Shown here piece after piece: positions 1-8,090 of a stretch of DNA of 64,000 nucleotides; positions within the stretch are counted from its first letter, which is position 1; the number at the start of each line of letters is the position of its first letter. The stretch is taken from assembly GCA_018262575.1 (NCBI GenBank), contig JAGSYU010000001.1, positions 1-64,000 of the forward strand, in the 5' to 3' direction. The position numbers were made by a program, and so were the translations under genes. Under the pieces are notes generated by a model, which saw only the letters and a list, made by a program, of their open reading frames with translations, was not told where the DNA came from and made no database searches. This DNA comes from Pseudomonadota bacterium (GTDB lineage: Bacteria; Pseudomonadota; Alphaproteobacteria; Rhizobiales; Pleomorphomonadaceae).

Positions 1-148
1 CGTGATGGGCCTCGTCACCTTCGGCCTCGGCCTGCTCAACGTGCCCGGCATCGTCATGAGCATCTTCATGGGCCTGATGCTGATCCTGGTGATCGCCCTG
101 CCGCTCGTCGTGCAGCGGCTCAACAACCGTCGTCGTGCCGGCCGCTGA
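1..148 (+). CDS. Sugar ABC transporter permease, C-terminal end (partial)
   Basis: Only the last 48 codons are in the window, read in the frame starting at base 2 and ending at TGA 146-148. The peptide is strongly hydrophobic (a membrane segment around GIVMSIFMGLMLILVIALP) and ends in a short Arg-rich cytoplasmic tail. This fits the last transmembrane helix of an RbsC/RhaQ-type inner-membrane permease. An FGGY sugar kinase begins 28 bases downstream on the same strand, as in rhizobial rhamnose-type operons where permease genes precede the kinase. The substrate cannot be deduced from this fragment. Confidence 0.6.
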   Translation, partial: VMGLVTFGLGLLNVPGIVMSIFMGLMLILVIALPLVVQRLNNRRRAGR

Positions 149-176
149 GGGTCGTTCGAGTAGAAGGAAGAGGCTG

Positions 177-1547
177 ATGTCGACGACGCCGAGGTTCATC
201 GCGGTTCTCGACGTGGGCAAGACCAACGTCAAGTTGGTGGTCCACGACCTCGAGACCGGCGAGGACGTGTTCGTCCGCACGCGGCCCAACGCCGTCGTCG
301 ATGCGCCGCCGTATCCCCATTACGACGTGGAGGGCATGTGGACCTTCTTTCTCGACACGCTGAAGGAAGCGGCGGCGGGGCAGCGGATCGACGCCCTCTC
401 CTTCACCACTCATGGCGCGACCTTCGCGCTGCTGGCCGGCGACCAGCTGGCGCTGCCGATCCTCGACTACGAATTCCATGGTCCCGACGCGCTTGAGACC
501 GCCTATGTCGCGGCGCGGCCACCATTTGCCGAGAGCTTCACGCCACGCTTGCCCGGCGGGCTCAACGCCGGGGCACAGCTTTTCTGGCAGGCCCGGCGCT
601 TTGCCGATGCCTTCGCAAAGGTGACGGCCATCGTCCCCTACCCGCAATACTGGGCCTTTCGCTTCACAGGCGTGCTGGCAAGCGAGGCAACCTCGCTCGG
701 CGTACACACCGATCTCTGGGCACCGGAGCGACGCGATTTTTCCTCCTTCGCCAAGGTCGAGGGCTGGGACCGGCTATTCGCGCCACTCCGTTCGGCCTTC
801 GACCGGCTTGGCACGGTGACGACCGACATCGCCGACCGCACCGGCCTGTCTCCCGATACGCCGGTCTATTGCGGCATCCACGATTCCAACGCCTCGCTGC
901 TGCCGCATCTTCTCAGCCGCGAGCCGCCGTTCACGGTGCTGTCCACCGGCACCTGGGTGATCATCTTTGCCGTCGGAGGCAACGCCTCGGCTCTCGACGC
1001 CAGCCGCGACGGCCTTTGCAATGTCGATGCCCTGGGCAATCCGGTACCATCGTCTCGCTTCATGGGCGGGCGGGAGTTCGACCTCTTGACGGAAGGCCAG
1101 GCCAGACGACCGACGCCGAACGACGTGCGCACCGTCCTCGACGACGGCGTCATGGTCCGGCCGACCTTTGTGCCGGGCTGCGGCCCATTCCCGGACGGCC
1201 AGGGAAGCTGGACCGTCGACCCGGTGTCGCTGGCAGGCGGTGTGCGCACCGCCGCCGCCAGCCTCTATCTGGCGCTGGTGGCGCACGCGGCGATGGCGGT
1301 GGCCGGCACGGCCGGCCCGATCGTCATCGAGGGGCCGTTTGGTCGTGACACGCTGTTTGCCGAGGCATTGCAACGGCTCACGGGCCGGTCGGTGTTGATC
1401 GCCGCCGGCGCCACCGGCACATCGACGGGCGCTGCGATGCTGGCACTGGGACCGGGCGGGCGACCCAATCTGCCGCCCGACCGTCCCGTCGGCAATGCTT
1501 ACGATCTCACCGGCCTGGAAGCCTATGCGGATGGCTGGACAATCTGA
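177..1547 (+). CDS. FGGY-family carbohydrate kinase (rhamnose/fuculose-type)
   Basis: This 456-residue cytoplasmic kinase would phosphorylate an imported sugar or ketose with ATP. The N-terminal actin-like nucleotide motif is AVLDVGKTNVKLVV (about residues 7-20) and the second phosphate motif is LSTGTW (about residue 257). A C-terminal glycine-rich segment (AAGATGTSTGAAMLA) completes the FGGY fold. The ATG at 177 was chosen because the purine-rich ribosome site GAAGGAAGAGG lies just upstream; an earlier in-frame start at 135 would overlap the preceding permease. The position after a sugar ABC permease suggests a RhaK-like role. The exact substrate is uncertain. Its last 25 bases overlap the 3' end of the opposite-strand kinase. 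Confidence 0.8.
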   Translation: MSTTPRFIAVLDVGKTNVKLVVHDLETGEDVFVRTRPNAVVDAPPYPHYDVEGMWTFFLDTLKEAAAGQRIDALSFTTHGATFALLAGDQLALPILDYEFHGPDALETAYVAARPPFAESFTPRLPGGLNAGAQLFWQARRFADAFAKVTAIVPYPQYWAFRFTGVLASEATSLGVHTDLWAPERRDFSSFAKVEGWDRLFAPLRSAFDRLGTVTTDIADRTGLSPDTPVYCGIHDSNASLLPHLLSREPPFTVLSTGTWVIIFAVGGNASALDASRDGLCNVDALGNPVPSSRFMGGREFDLLTEGQARRPTPNDVRTVLDDGVMVRPTFVPGCGPFPDGQGSWTVDPVSLAGGVRTAAASLYLALVAHAAMAVAGTAGPIVIEGPFGRDTLFAEALQRLTGRSVLIAAGATGTSTGAAMLALGPGGRPNLPPDRPVGNAYDLTGLEAYADGWTI

Positions 1548-2914
1548 AGCTGCGGCCCGATCCGTCCTCGCAGCCCGTAGACAAATCCAGTCTCGGAGGC
1601 ATCCAGCGCCGTCACCTCGCCCCCCAGAACGACAGGTAGCACGGTGCGCAAGAGAAGCTGGCCGAAGCCGCTGAGGCGGACCGACGGCGAGCCGAGCATC
1701 CGCCAGTCGAGGCGGAAGACCCCGTCCGGCAGCACGGCCCAAGACACCAGCACTCGCTCGGGAGGGGGGATGGCCATCGCCGCCGCGGCGACCAGTTCAT
1801 GGGCGCCGAGCATCACGTTCTGCGCAACGTCGGGACCGAGCAGAATCCGAGGGCCGTCGATTTCCACTCGGATACCGGGGGCACACTCGACATCGGCCCA
1901 GGCGCGGGTCACCACATCATCGAGTGGGATGCCCCGCCAGCCGTTCTGCACCAGGAGTTCGTGAGCGGCCGACAGGGCCAGCAGGCGGCCGCCGAACGGC
2001 GCCAGCAGGGCGGCGGTTTCCGCATTTCCGTCGACGCTCTGACGCGCGATGCCCTGCACCACGGCCAACAGGTTCTTGGAGCGGTGGGTGAGCTCGCGCA
2101 GGATATCCCGCATCTCGCGCTCGTGTTCCTTGTAGCGGGAAACGTCGATGGCCGCCGCCAGGATGCCGGTGATCTGCTGATCTATCAGGACCGGCTCGAC
2201 AAACCCTTCGAACCAGCGCTGGCGCCCGCCTAAGTGGAATGAAATCTCGAAGCGCTCCGCCTCGCCGCCGGCCAGCACGCGCCGGCCGATGGCCATGAAC
2301 TCCGCTGCCTCGGTTGGCGGCAGCACATCCCCGGGCCGGTGCCCGAGAACGTCCGCTTCGACGAGGGGGCGCGGCGGGTTATAAACCCAGGTGAAAACAA
2401 GGTCGGTGTCGAGTTCCAGCACGGAGATGTCGGACCCGTCCAATGCCATCTCGAAGCGATGCCTAACCGTCTCAAGCTCGGCGGTGCGCCCCGCCACGCG
2501 ACTCTCGAGATCGCGGTTGAGATGGCTCAGTTGATCGATCAGCCTTCGGTTCGCCGCCTGCCCCTCCTCGAGCAGCGCGTTGGCCAGGCACGCTTCCTGG
2601 CGCGTCGGCTGGCCGACGAGTCTTGGAATCATCGGCCAGACGGCGATGCCGACCACGAAGGCGATAACCGCGGTCACGGTTTCCACCAGGACGAAGGCGC
2701 CGCCGCCGGTCGCATCGGACAGCAACCGTCCAATCGCGCCGGCGGCAATCGCCAAGGCAAAGACGCAGAGCAGAGCGGAGGTGCCTATCATGCCGCCGCT
2801 GCGGCGGCGCATGCGATAAAGATAGGTTGCAAGGCCCGTCGCTACGGAGACGCAGGCGGCAACGGTCATGACTCGCGCCAGCGTCTCGACTGTCTTGAGG
2901 TCATCGGGCTGCAC
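1523..2914 (-). CDS. Membrane-bound PAS sensor kinase of the HWE/HisKA_2 type
   Basis: This 463-residue sensor kinase has three N-terminal membrane segments (about 14-34, 43-63 and 74-94), a coiled-coil linker (about 107-150), a PAS domain (about 150-262) and an HWE/HisKA_2 dimerisation region with the phospho-acceptor His277 in the motif ELTHRSKNLLAVVQ. A C-terminal ATPase-like region follows, but its glycine boxes are weak by eye. Translation starts at GTG 2914, preceded by a strong GGGAGG site. It lies 55 bases downstream of phyR on the same strand. HWE/HisKA_2 kinases next to phyR usually control PhyR phosphorylation in the alphaproteobacterial general stress response, so this is the best candidate for the local PhyR kinase. 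That pairing is inferred from position. Confidence 0.85.
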   Translation of the reverse strand: MQPDDLKTVETLARVMTVAACVSVATGLATYLYRMRRRSGGMIGTSALLCVFALAIAAGAIGRLLSDATGGGAFVLVETVTAVIAFVVGIAVWPMIPRLVGQPTRQEACLANALLEEGQAANRRLIDQLSHLNRDLESRVAGRTAELETVRHRFEMALDGSDISVLELDTDLVFTWVYNPPRPLVEADVLGHRPGDVLPPTEAAEFMAIGRRVLAGGEAERFEISFHLGGRQRWFEGFVEPVLIDQQITGILAAAIDVSRYKEHEREMRDILRELTHRSKNLLAVVQGIARQSVDGNAETAALLAPFGGRLLALSAAHELLVQNGWRGIPLDDVVTRAWADVECAPGIRVEIDGPRILLGPDVAQNVMLGAHELVAAAAMAIPPPERVLVSWAVLPDGVFRLDWRMLGSPSVRLSGFGQLLLRTVLPVVLGGEVTALDASETGFVYGLRGRIGPQLQIVQPSA

Positions 2915-2969
2915 CTTGCCCTCCCGTCAGACGAGAACGCGTGGGACGTTCAACTTCGGCCACCGAGCG

Positions 2970-3770
2970 TCACACACTGTCTTTGAGGCGAAGCGAAGCC
3001 ACCTTGTCGAAGAATAGCGCCTGCGAGATCACAGCCTTCACCATCTCCTCACGAAACGGTTTGGCGATCAGGAACGTCGGTTCAGGGCGCTCGCCGGTCA
3101 ACAACGATTCCGGATAGGCGGTGATGAAGATGACCGGCACCTCAAAGCTGGTAAGAATGTCATTGACCGCGTCCAGTCCCGACGAACCGTCGGCAAGGCG
3201 AATGTCAGCAAGAATAAGGCCGGGGCGCTCGCTATTGGCCATGGCCACAGCTTCGTCACGGGTGCGAGCGTTCCCCACCACGGTGTGGCCAAGCCCCTCG
3301 ACCAATCCTTCCAGATCCATGGCAATGAGCGGTTCGTCCTCAATAATGAGGACGCGAGAGGCGACCTGCTCGCCGATCTGCCGCGCTGCCTCCGACAACA
3401 GGGCTGAGAAGGCCTCGGGCCCGACGTCGAGAATGCGCGACGCGTCGAAGGTGGAGAAGCCCTCCATGGCGGTCAGCAGGAATGCCTGTCGCGGCAGCGG
3501 CGTGATGGCATCAAGGCGCCGGTCGGCTGGCGGCCGGTCGCGATCATCGACACGCACGTGGTTCATGGGGTTGGCGTTCCAGACCGCTGAAAACAGTTTG
3601 TAGACGCCGAGGCGCGGGTCGACCGACTGATCGAATCCATCAGGGTCGGCCACCAGTTGTTCCAGCATGGCGACGACGTGACTGTCGCCACTTGCCTGAC
3701 CACCGCTCAATGCTCGCGCATACCGACGGAGAAGGGGAAGCTGCGGGGCAATCAGGGCCGTGATAGACAT
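2970..3770 (-). CDS. phyR: PhyR, anti-anti-sigma response regulator of the general stress response
   Basis: This 266-residue protein has the typical PhyR order: an EcfG-like sigma domain (about 1-135) followed by a receiver domain (about 142-260). The receiver shows the acidic pair in RVLIIEDEP, the phospho-acceptor Asp189 in ILADIRLADG, and Lys in LIAKPF. In the family, the phosphorylated receiver frees the sigma-like domain to bind NepR, which releases EcfG. The ATG at 3770 has GAAAGG 6 bases upstream and gives the standard family length; an in-frame TTG at 3785 is less likely. An EcfG-type promoter precedes it, and it diverges from nepR-ecfG. Confidence 0.95.
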   Translation of the reverse strand: MSITALIAPQLPLLRRYARALSGGQASGDSHVVAMLEQLVADPDGFDQSVDPRLGVYKLFSAVWNANPMNHVRVDDRDRPPADRRLDAITPLPRQAFLLTAMEGFSTFDASRILDVGPEAFSALLSEAARQIGEQVASRVLIIEDEPLIAMDLEGLVEGLGHTVVGNARTRDEAVAMANSERPGLILADIRLADGSSGLDAVNDILTSFEVPVIFITAYPESLLTGERPEPTFLIAKPFREEMVKAVISQALFFDKVASLRLKDSV

Positions 3771-3828
3771 GGGAAGCCTTTCCAACGCTCAAGCAGACAA
3801 TGAATTACGAAGTGCGATCCATCGCTAA

Positions 3829-3853
3829 AACGCGGGAGGAAGTCGCCGGTTCC
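3829..3853 (-). promoter_or_regulatory. EcfG-type promoter for phyR
   Basis: On the minus strand the -35 GGAAC (3853-3849) and the -10 CGTT (3832-3829) are separated by exactly 16 bases, which matches the alphaproteobacterial EcfG consensus. Transcription would start near 3822, about 50 bases before the phyR ATG. Confidence 0.85.
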
Positions 3854-3884
3854 CTTGTCCGGCGAATATTTTTCTCGCACACCC

Positions 3885-3909
3885 GGAACCGGAAACCGCC
3901 GAGCGCGTT
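3885..3909 (+). promoter_or_regulatory. EcfG-type promoter for nepR-ecfG
   Basis: GGAAC (3885-3889) and CGTT (3906-3909) are separated by 16 bases on the plus strand. The site lies 87 bases upstream of nepR and back to back with the phyR promoter, implying positive autoregulation of the whole switch by EcfG. Confidence 0.85.
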
Positions 3910-3996
3910 CACGATTGGATGCAAAGCGAACATGCAGCCTTCGCACCCGGACCGTCGATAGGACTGTTGTCTTGAAGTCGTCCTGAAAGAGCCACC

Positions 3997-4206
3997 ATGT
4001 CAGATAAAAAAGAAACTCCCGAACGCCCGGCCCTGGAGCTGCCAATCCAGGCGCATCTCGGCGATCAACTGAAGAAACTTTATGGTTCGATTCTGTCTGA
4101 ACCCATTCCTGAAAGACTGACTCAGCTCCTCGACCAACTTGAAAGGGCAGAAAGAAAAGAGCGGGATGGGCTATCGGAAACCTCCGATGGAGGTGGCGAT
4201 AAATGA
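3997..4206 (+). CDS. nepR: NepR anti-sigma factor
   Basis: This 69-residue acidic and helical protein carries the conserved NepR core LGDQLKKLYGSILSEPIPER followed by a second amphipathic helix (LTQLLDQLERAE). NepR binds and inhibits EcfG until phosphorylated PhyR captures it. Its stop codon overlaps the ecfG start (ATGA, 4203-4206), so the sigma factor and its inhibitor are translationally coupled. Size, motif and position all agree with the family. Confidence 0.95.
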   Translation: MSDKKETPERPALELPIQAHLGDQLKKLYGSILSEPIPERLTQLLDQLERAERKERDGLSETSDGGGDK

Positions 4207-4706
4207 CAGCCCTCGTGGCCTTCAAGTCCGCGCTTCTGGCTGAGCTGCCGTCCTTGCGCGCCTTCGCCATTTCACTCTCGGGCAGTCATGATCACGCCGA
4301 CGATCTGGTGCAGGAAACGGTGATGAAGGCATGGAGCGCGCACGCCAGCTTCTCGCCGGGAACCAGCATCAGAGCCTGGCTGTTCACGATCATGCGCAAC
4401 ACCTATTTCAGCCAGTATCGCAAGGCGCGGCGCGAAGTTCAGGACAGCGACGGCGAAGCCGCTGCCCGCCTCGTCTCGGCGCCGGCCCAGAACGGACATC
4501 TCGACCTCGCCGATTTCCGCGTGGCCCTCGAAAAGCTTCCCGATGACCAACGCGAAGCGCTCATTCTGGTCGGCGCGTCCGGCTTTTCCTGTGAGGAAGC
4601 CGCAGAGATTTGCGGCTGCGCCGTCGGCACCATCAAGAGCCGCGTCAATCGGGCCCGCCAGAAGCTGATGCAGATGATGGCGATGCAGAACGCCGCCGAT
4701 CTCTGA
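4203..4706 (+). CDS. ecfG: EcfG, ECF sigma factor of the general stress response
   Basis: This 167-residue ECF sigma factor has region 2 near residues 10-75 (DHADDLVQETVMKAW for core binding and RAWLFTIMRNTYFS for -10 recognition) and region 4 near 100-155 (LPDDQREALILVGASGFSCEEAA, then GTIKSRVNRAR, the -35 reading helix). It would direct RNA polymerase to GGAAC-N16-CGTT promoters, several of which lie within the next 8 kb. It is the second gene of the nepR operon and is followed 34 bases later by a strong intrinsic terminator. Confidence 0.95.
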   Translation: MTALVAFKSALLAELPSLRAFAISLSGSHDHADDLVQETVMKAWSAHASFSPGTSIRAWLFTIMRNTYFSQYRKARREVQDSDGEAAARLVSAPAQNGHLDLADFRVALEKLPDDQREALILVGASGFSCEEAAEICGCAVGTIKSRVNRARQKLMQMMAMQNAADL

Positions 4707-4740
4707 TTTCCGCTCCGTTGACCTCCTCGATCGCAGTACT

Positions 4741-4769
4741 GGCCGGCGCTCCCTGCGCCGGCCTTTTTT
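4741..4769 (+). terminator. Intrinsic terminator of nepR-ecfG
   Basis: A perfect 9-bp stem (GGCCGGCGC / GCGCCGGCC) with loop TCCCT is followed by six T residues. It lies between the convergent ends of ecfG and the AI-2E family permease gene. Confidence 0.9.
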
Positions 4770-4777
4770 GCCTACGC

Positions 4778-5914
4778 TCAGGACGGCAGCGTCGGCCGGC
4801 TTTCGGCCTTGAATTCACTGCGGATCGTCCGGGCAACCAGCAGCAGCGGCACAGCCAGTATGGCGCCGAAAGCACCCCACATCCACGTCCAGAAGATGAT
4901 CGCCACGAAGACGAGAAAAGGATTGATCTCGAAGCGCCGCCCAAGGACCGCCGGGAGGACGGCGTTTTCGCAGACCAGATGGACCACCATGAAGGCTCCG
5001 ACCGGCCACAGCACGGACAGCAAGCCGTAGTCGAGCATTACCCCGCCGGACGCGAGGGCCATCGACACAACGGCCGGCCCAAGAAACGGCACAAAGCTCA
5101 TGGCGAAGGCAAACAGGCCCCAGAGGATCGGGGCTGGCAAACCCGCCGCCGCGGCGATCAGACCGGCTGCGAGCCCCACGCCGGCGTAGATCACCGACGT
5201 CGTGCCGAAATAATGTGTCAGCGAGGCTTCCGTCGCGTTGAAGATGCGGATGGCTGCGAGGCGTTCCTCACGCCCGCCGAACGCCAGGATGGATTGCCGC
5301 CTGAGCTGCGCCCGCCCGGCGACATAAAAGACAAGGGTGGCCAGAAAGATCAGGAACTCACCAAAGGCCGGCGTCAGTCCACCGAGGAAGCCGGTCACCA
5401 CGCCAAAGTCCAGCGACGCCAGCATCTTCTCAAGACTGGCCAGGCCGTCGGCGGTTGGACTGGCACCGGTGAGCCGCGCCTGCAGCGTGGTGAAGGGGGC
5501 CAGCAAGTCACCGACGGCGGCGGCGAGACGCGGCAGGACCAGCGGTAGCCGTTCGATCAGCGTCGAGATCGGCTCGGCCACCGCCTCGAACAGCAGGAAC
5601 ATGCCGGCACCCAGCACGCCAGTGAGCGCGAGACCGGCGACCATCGGTGGGATGCCGATGCGTTGACCGCGATCACCGACATGGGCGACCACACTGCCGA
5701 CGATGATCGCCGCCATCATCGGCACGACCAAGGAGGCGGCAGCATGCAGCGCCAACAGCAGCGCCAGCACGAACAGCCCGATCGTCGATAACTCGGCGAG
5801 GGTTCGACGCGTCCCGGCCCATCCCTGGTCCACCCGCGCCGCGGATGCCTCTGGCAGTTGCCGGTCGAAAGGAGCCTGGCGAACGATATATTTCAAGGAG
5901 GAACTCCGTCGCAT
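4778..5914 (-). CDS. AI-2E family (PerM/YdiK-type) membrane transporter
   Basis: This 378-residue inner-membrane protein has about eight hydrophobic segments in the AI-2E exporter arrangement: two or three N-terminal helices (from LSTIGLFVLALLLALHAA), a long soluble loop (about residues 130-190), and a C-terminal helical bundle with the segment LWGLFAFAMSFVPFLGPAVV typical of the family. Substrates are known for very few members, so no specific export role is claimed. The start chosen is ATG 5914; an in-frame TTG at 5956 would add 14 residues. A GGAAC-N16-CATT sequence upstream (5955-5979, minus strand) resembles an EcfG promoter but has a mismatched -10. Confidence 0.85.
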   Translation of the reverse strand: MRRSSSLKYIVRQAPFDRQLPEASAARVDQGWAGTRRTLAELSTIGLFVLALLLALHAAASLVVPMMAAIIVGSVVAHVGDRGQRIGIPPMVAGLALTGVLGAGMFLLFEAVAEPISTLIERLPLVLPRLAAAVGDLLAPFTTLQARLTGASPTADGLASLEKMLASLDFGVVTGFLGGLTPAFGEFLIFLATLVFYVAGRAQLRRQSILAFGGREERLAAIRIFNATEASLTHYFGTTSVIYAGVGLAAGLIAAAAGLPAPILWGLFAFAMSFVPFLGPAVVSMALASGGVMLDYGLLSVLWPVGAFMVVHLVCENAVLPAVLGRRFEINPFLVFVAIIFWTWMWGAFGAILAVPLLLVARTIRSEFKAESRPTLPS

Positions 5915-6001
5915 GAGGTGCCGCTTCCGAGGGAAGCGACGGCATATCCCCACCAATGCGCCAGCGGCGGTCCGGTTCCTTGCCCGTGCGTCGACAATCT
6001 G

Positions 6002-6026
6002 GGAACCCGATGCGGATTTGGACGTT
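6002..6026 (+). promoter_or_regulatory. EcfG-type promoter for the DUF883/holin-like operon
   Basis: GGAAC (6002-6006), a 16-base spacer and CGTT (6023-6026) lie on the plus strand, 95 bases before the first gene of the operon. The match to the EcfG consensus is perfect. Confidence 0.85.
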
Positions 6027-6120
6027 GTTCCGGCAGACGCTCGTCCGGACCAAGCGGGCCTGCCAAATGCCCCGCAGGACCGGACTCCCTGACGCAGACG
6101 AGTAGAGAAGGATCAAGCCG

Positions 6121-6516
6121 ATGGCTGTCACTGATTCCCCCGCCGCCAAGATCGTCGCCGACAATGCGGCAAAGATTAAGAAGGACATTGGCACCGCCGG
6201 CAGCGATATCGCCGACAAGGCCGGCGATGTGGCGGTCGCCGCTCAGGAAGCGCTGGCCGAGATGCGACGGATTATCGATCAATTCGCCGCCAAGACCGGG
6301 GTCAAGGCCTCCGAAGCAATGGAGACCGTCAAGACGACAGGTTCCGAAACGGCCGATCACATTGGCGTTGCATTGAGCGGCGCCAGCGCGCTGGGCAAGG
6401 AAGGAATTGATGGCGTGGCCGACGCGGTCGCCAAGCGGCCGATGACGGCTATGGCTGTCGCTCTGGGCGTCGGCGTGTTGGTCGGCCTGGTCTCGCGTGG
6501 CAGTTCGCGCGCATGA
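6121..6516 (+). CDS. DUF883 (ElaB/YqjD-like) membrane-anchored stress protein
   Basis: This 131-residue protein has a long, charged, Ala-rich helical body (about 1-100) and one C-terminal membrane helix with glycine zipper spacing (VALGVGVLVGLVSRG). That is the layout of the ElaB/YqjD/DUF883 family, whose characterised E. coli members are stationary-phase inner-membrane proteins that bind ribosomes. It sits 95 bases behind an EcfG-type promoter and overlaps the next gene by ATGA, so it is almost certainly a GSR-regulated gene. The exact role here is inferred only from the family. Confidence 0.75.
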   Translation: MAVTDSPAAKIVADNAAKIKKDIGTAGSDIADKAGDVAVAAQEALAEMRRIIDQFAAKTGVKASEAMETVKTTGSETADHIGVALSGASALGKEGIDGVADAVAKRPMTAMAVALGVGVLVGLVSRGSSRA

Positions 6517-6911
6517 GCGTCGCGCGACTTTTCGGCATAAACCTGCCCCATCTGCGGCGGCGCGGCAGCTTTGCTGTCGCCGCTTCGCTGATTGCCATGA
6601 TGATGGCGATGTTGGCCGTCGGGTTTGCCGCATTCGCCGGCTACATCGCGCTATCCCGGCACTATGATCCCGAGATCGCGGCGTTGATCATGGCAGGATC
6701 ACTCCTGCTGATAGCCGTGATCGCCCTGCTGGCCGCGCGGTATGTGCTGAACAAGGCGCAGCGTGAGATGAAGGCGGCGGTTTCTGCGAGCGCCATCGTC
6801 GCCTTCGCGCCGACCGCCGCTTCCCTGGCGGCCCGACATACACGCGTTGCGGCGGTCGTCGCGGCGGTGGGCATCGGCTTCTGGCTCGCCCGCAACGCCG
6901 TCCGGCGCTGA
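6513..6911 (+). CDS. Small membrane protein, phage-holin/YqjE-like
   Basis: This 132-residue protein has two strong central membrane helices (about 22-47 and 54-75) and a weaker hydrophobic C-terminal segment (about 105-127). Such proteins are usually named phage holin family or YqjE-like, and YqjE pairs with YqjD in E. coli, just as this gene pairs with the DUF883 gene here. The ATG overlaps the upstream TGA (6513-6516), showing translational coupling and shared EcfG control. There is no phage context, so a lysis role is unlikely. Confidence 0.7.
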   Translation: MSVARLFGINLPHLRRRGSFAVAASLIAMMMAMLAVGFAAFAGYIALSRHYDPEIAALIMAGSLLLIAVIALLAARYVLNKAQREMKAAVSASAIVAFAPTAASLAARHTRVAAVVAAVGIGFWLARNAVRR

Positions 6912-7032
6912 GGAGTTGCCGCGTGCGCAGGCACACACGAAAACCTGACGGCGCCTGGAATGTCGTGTCCTAAACTCCTTTGTCAAGCAGCGGCTTATCC
7001 GGTCGATCTCGCCCACAGGCACCCTAAGCTGC

Positions 7033-8088
7033 TCAGCCTGCAGGGAATTCTATGCAGACAAAGGTACCGGGATTTCTCTGAGTATAGGAAAGCTCGGCGT
7101 CAAGATTGCGCGACATCGCCCGCAGCACCTTCGAACCAATACCCGTTCCCTGGGCCGTGCCAGTGCCGTCCCAACCGATACCATCGTCCTCGACGCAAAT
7201 CCGCAGCCGGCCATCGTCCAGTTTGCAAGAGCTGACACGAATTTCGCCGCCCACGTCTGGTGGGTAAGCGTATTTGAATGCGTTGGTCACCAGTTCACCG
7301 ACCATGACACCAAGCGTCACGGCCTTGTCGGTCGGAAGAGACACGGGGATGAGTTCTGTCTTGACCATCCGCAAGGCGCCATTGCCGGCCAGCGACGCCG
7401 ACAGCTCCCCCACCAGGTGGCCGAGATAGGCACCGATATCCACCTCCCCTATGTTGTCGGAGGTGTAGAGATGGCGATGGACGCCAGCCACCGCTGAAAT
7501 TCGGCTCTGGGTCTCTTCCAGGGCATGACGAGCATGCGGATCGCTGACGGCCGCCGCTTGCATGCGCACCATGGCGGCCACCAGACCGAGCGAGTTGGCG
7601 ACGCGGTGGTTGACCTCCTTCAGCAGCATCTCGGCACGGTCGCGTGCCTCGCGGATCAGCTGCTGGTCGCGCACGCGCGCGGTCTTCAGCCGCCAGCGCT
7701 CATAGGCTTGCTCGAGGGCGGCAATCAGAAGGTCGAAGAATTCGGGCGATGTGTCCTTGATGACGTAGTCGTCGGCCCCGTGTTTGAGAGCCTCGATGGC
7801 CAGCCGCGCATCCATGGAGCCGGTGACATAGACGATGGGCGGGCGACTTCCGCGTGGACCGAGGCGGTTGAGAATGTCGAGGCCCGTCTCGGCAGCGAGC
7901 GTATGATCGAGGGCGACGATGTCGATACCACCGTCGGCAATAAGCTTCAGCGCCTGATCGCCCGTCGTTACGTGGACCGTCTCGTGGCCACGGCGGGCCA
8001 AAGCCTTGCGGACCAGCACGGCAAGGGCGACGTCGTCCTCAACATGTAGAACCGTGATAGGCTCCTTGAGATCGGTTCCATAGGGCAT
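7033..8088 (-). CDS. Hybrid receiver / HisKA_2-type histidine kinase
   Basis: This soluble protein of about 351 residues has an N-terminal receiver (about 10-125, acidic pair in VLHVEDDVA, phospho-acceptor Asp in IVALDHTLAAETG near residue 61, Lys in YVIKD) followed by an HWE/HisKA_2 kinase core with His near 161 in LLKEVNHRVANSLGLVAAM and a HATPase domain (VGELVTNAFKYAYP, DDGIGWDG, GTGIGSKV). It is the last gene of a coupled three-gene operon. ATG 8088 was chosen; a TTG at 8094 overlaps the upstream TGA and has a better-spaced GGAG, so it may be the true start. Kinases of this class often feed the PhyR switch, whose locus lies 4 kb away. Confidence 0.85.
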   Translation of the reverse strand: MPYGTDLKEPITVLHVEDDVALAVLVRKALARRGHETVHVTTGDQALKLIADGGIDIVALDHTLAAETGLDILNRLGPRGSRPPIVYVTGSMDARLAIEALKHGADDYVIKDTSPEFFDLLIAALEQAYERWRLKTARVRDQQLIREARDRAEMLLKEVNHRVANSLGLVAAMVRMQAAAVSDPHARHALEETQSRISAVAGVHRHLYTSDNIGEVDIGAYLGHLVGELSASLAGNGALRMVKTELIPVSLPTDKAVTLGVMVGELVTNAFKYAYPPDVGGEIRVSSCKLDDGRLRICVEDDGIGWDGTGTAQGTGIGSKVLRAMSRNLDAELSYTQRNPGTFVCIEFPAG

Positions 8089-8090
8089 GT

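Noticed and set aside
5955-5979. GGAAC-N16-CATT upstream of the AI-2E permease
   Set aside because: The -10 differs from CGTT at a conserved position, so it is kept only as a note and not as a promoter.
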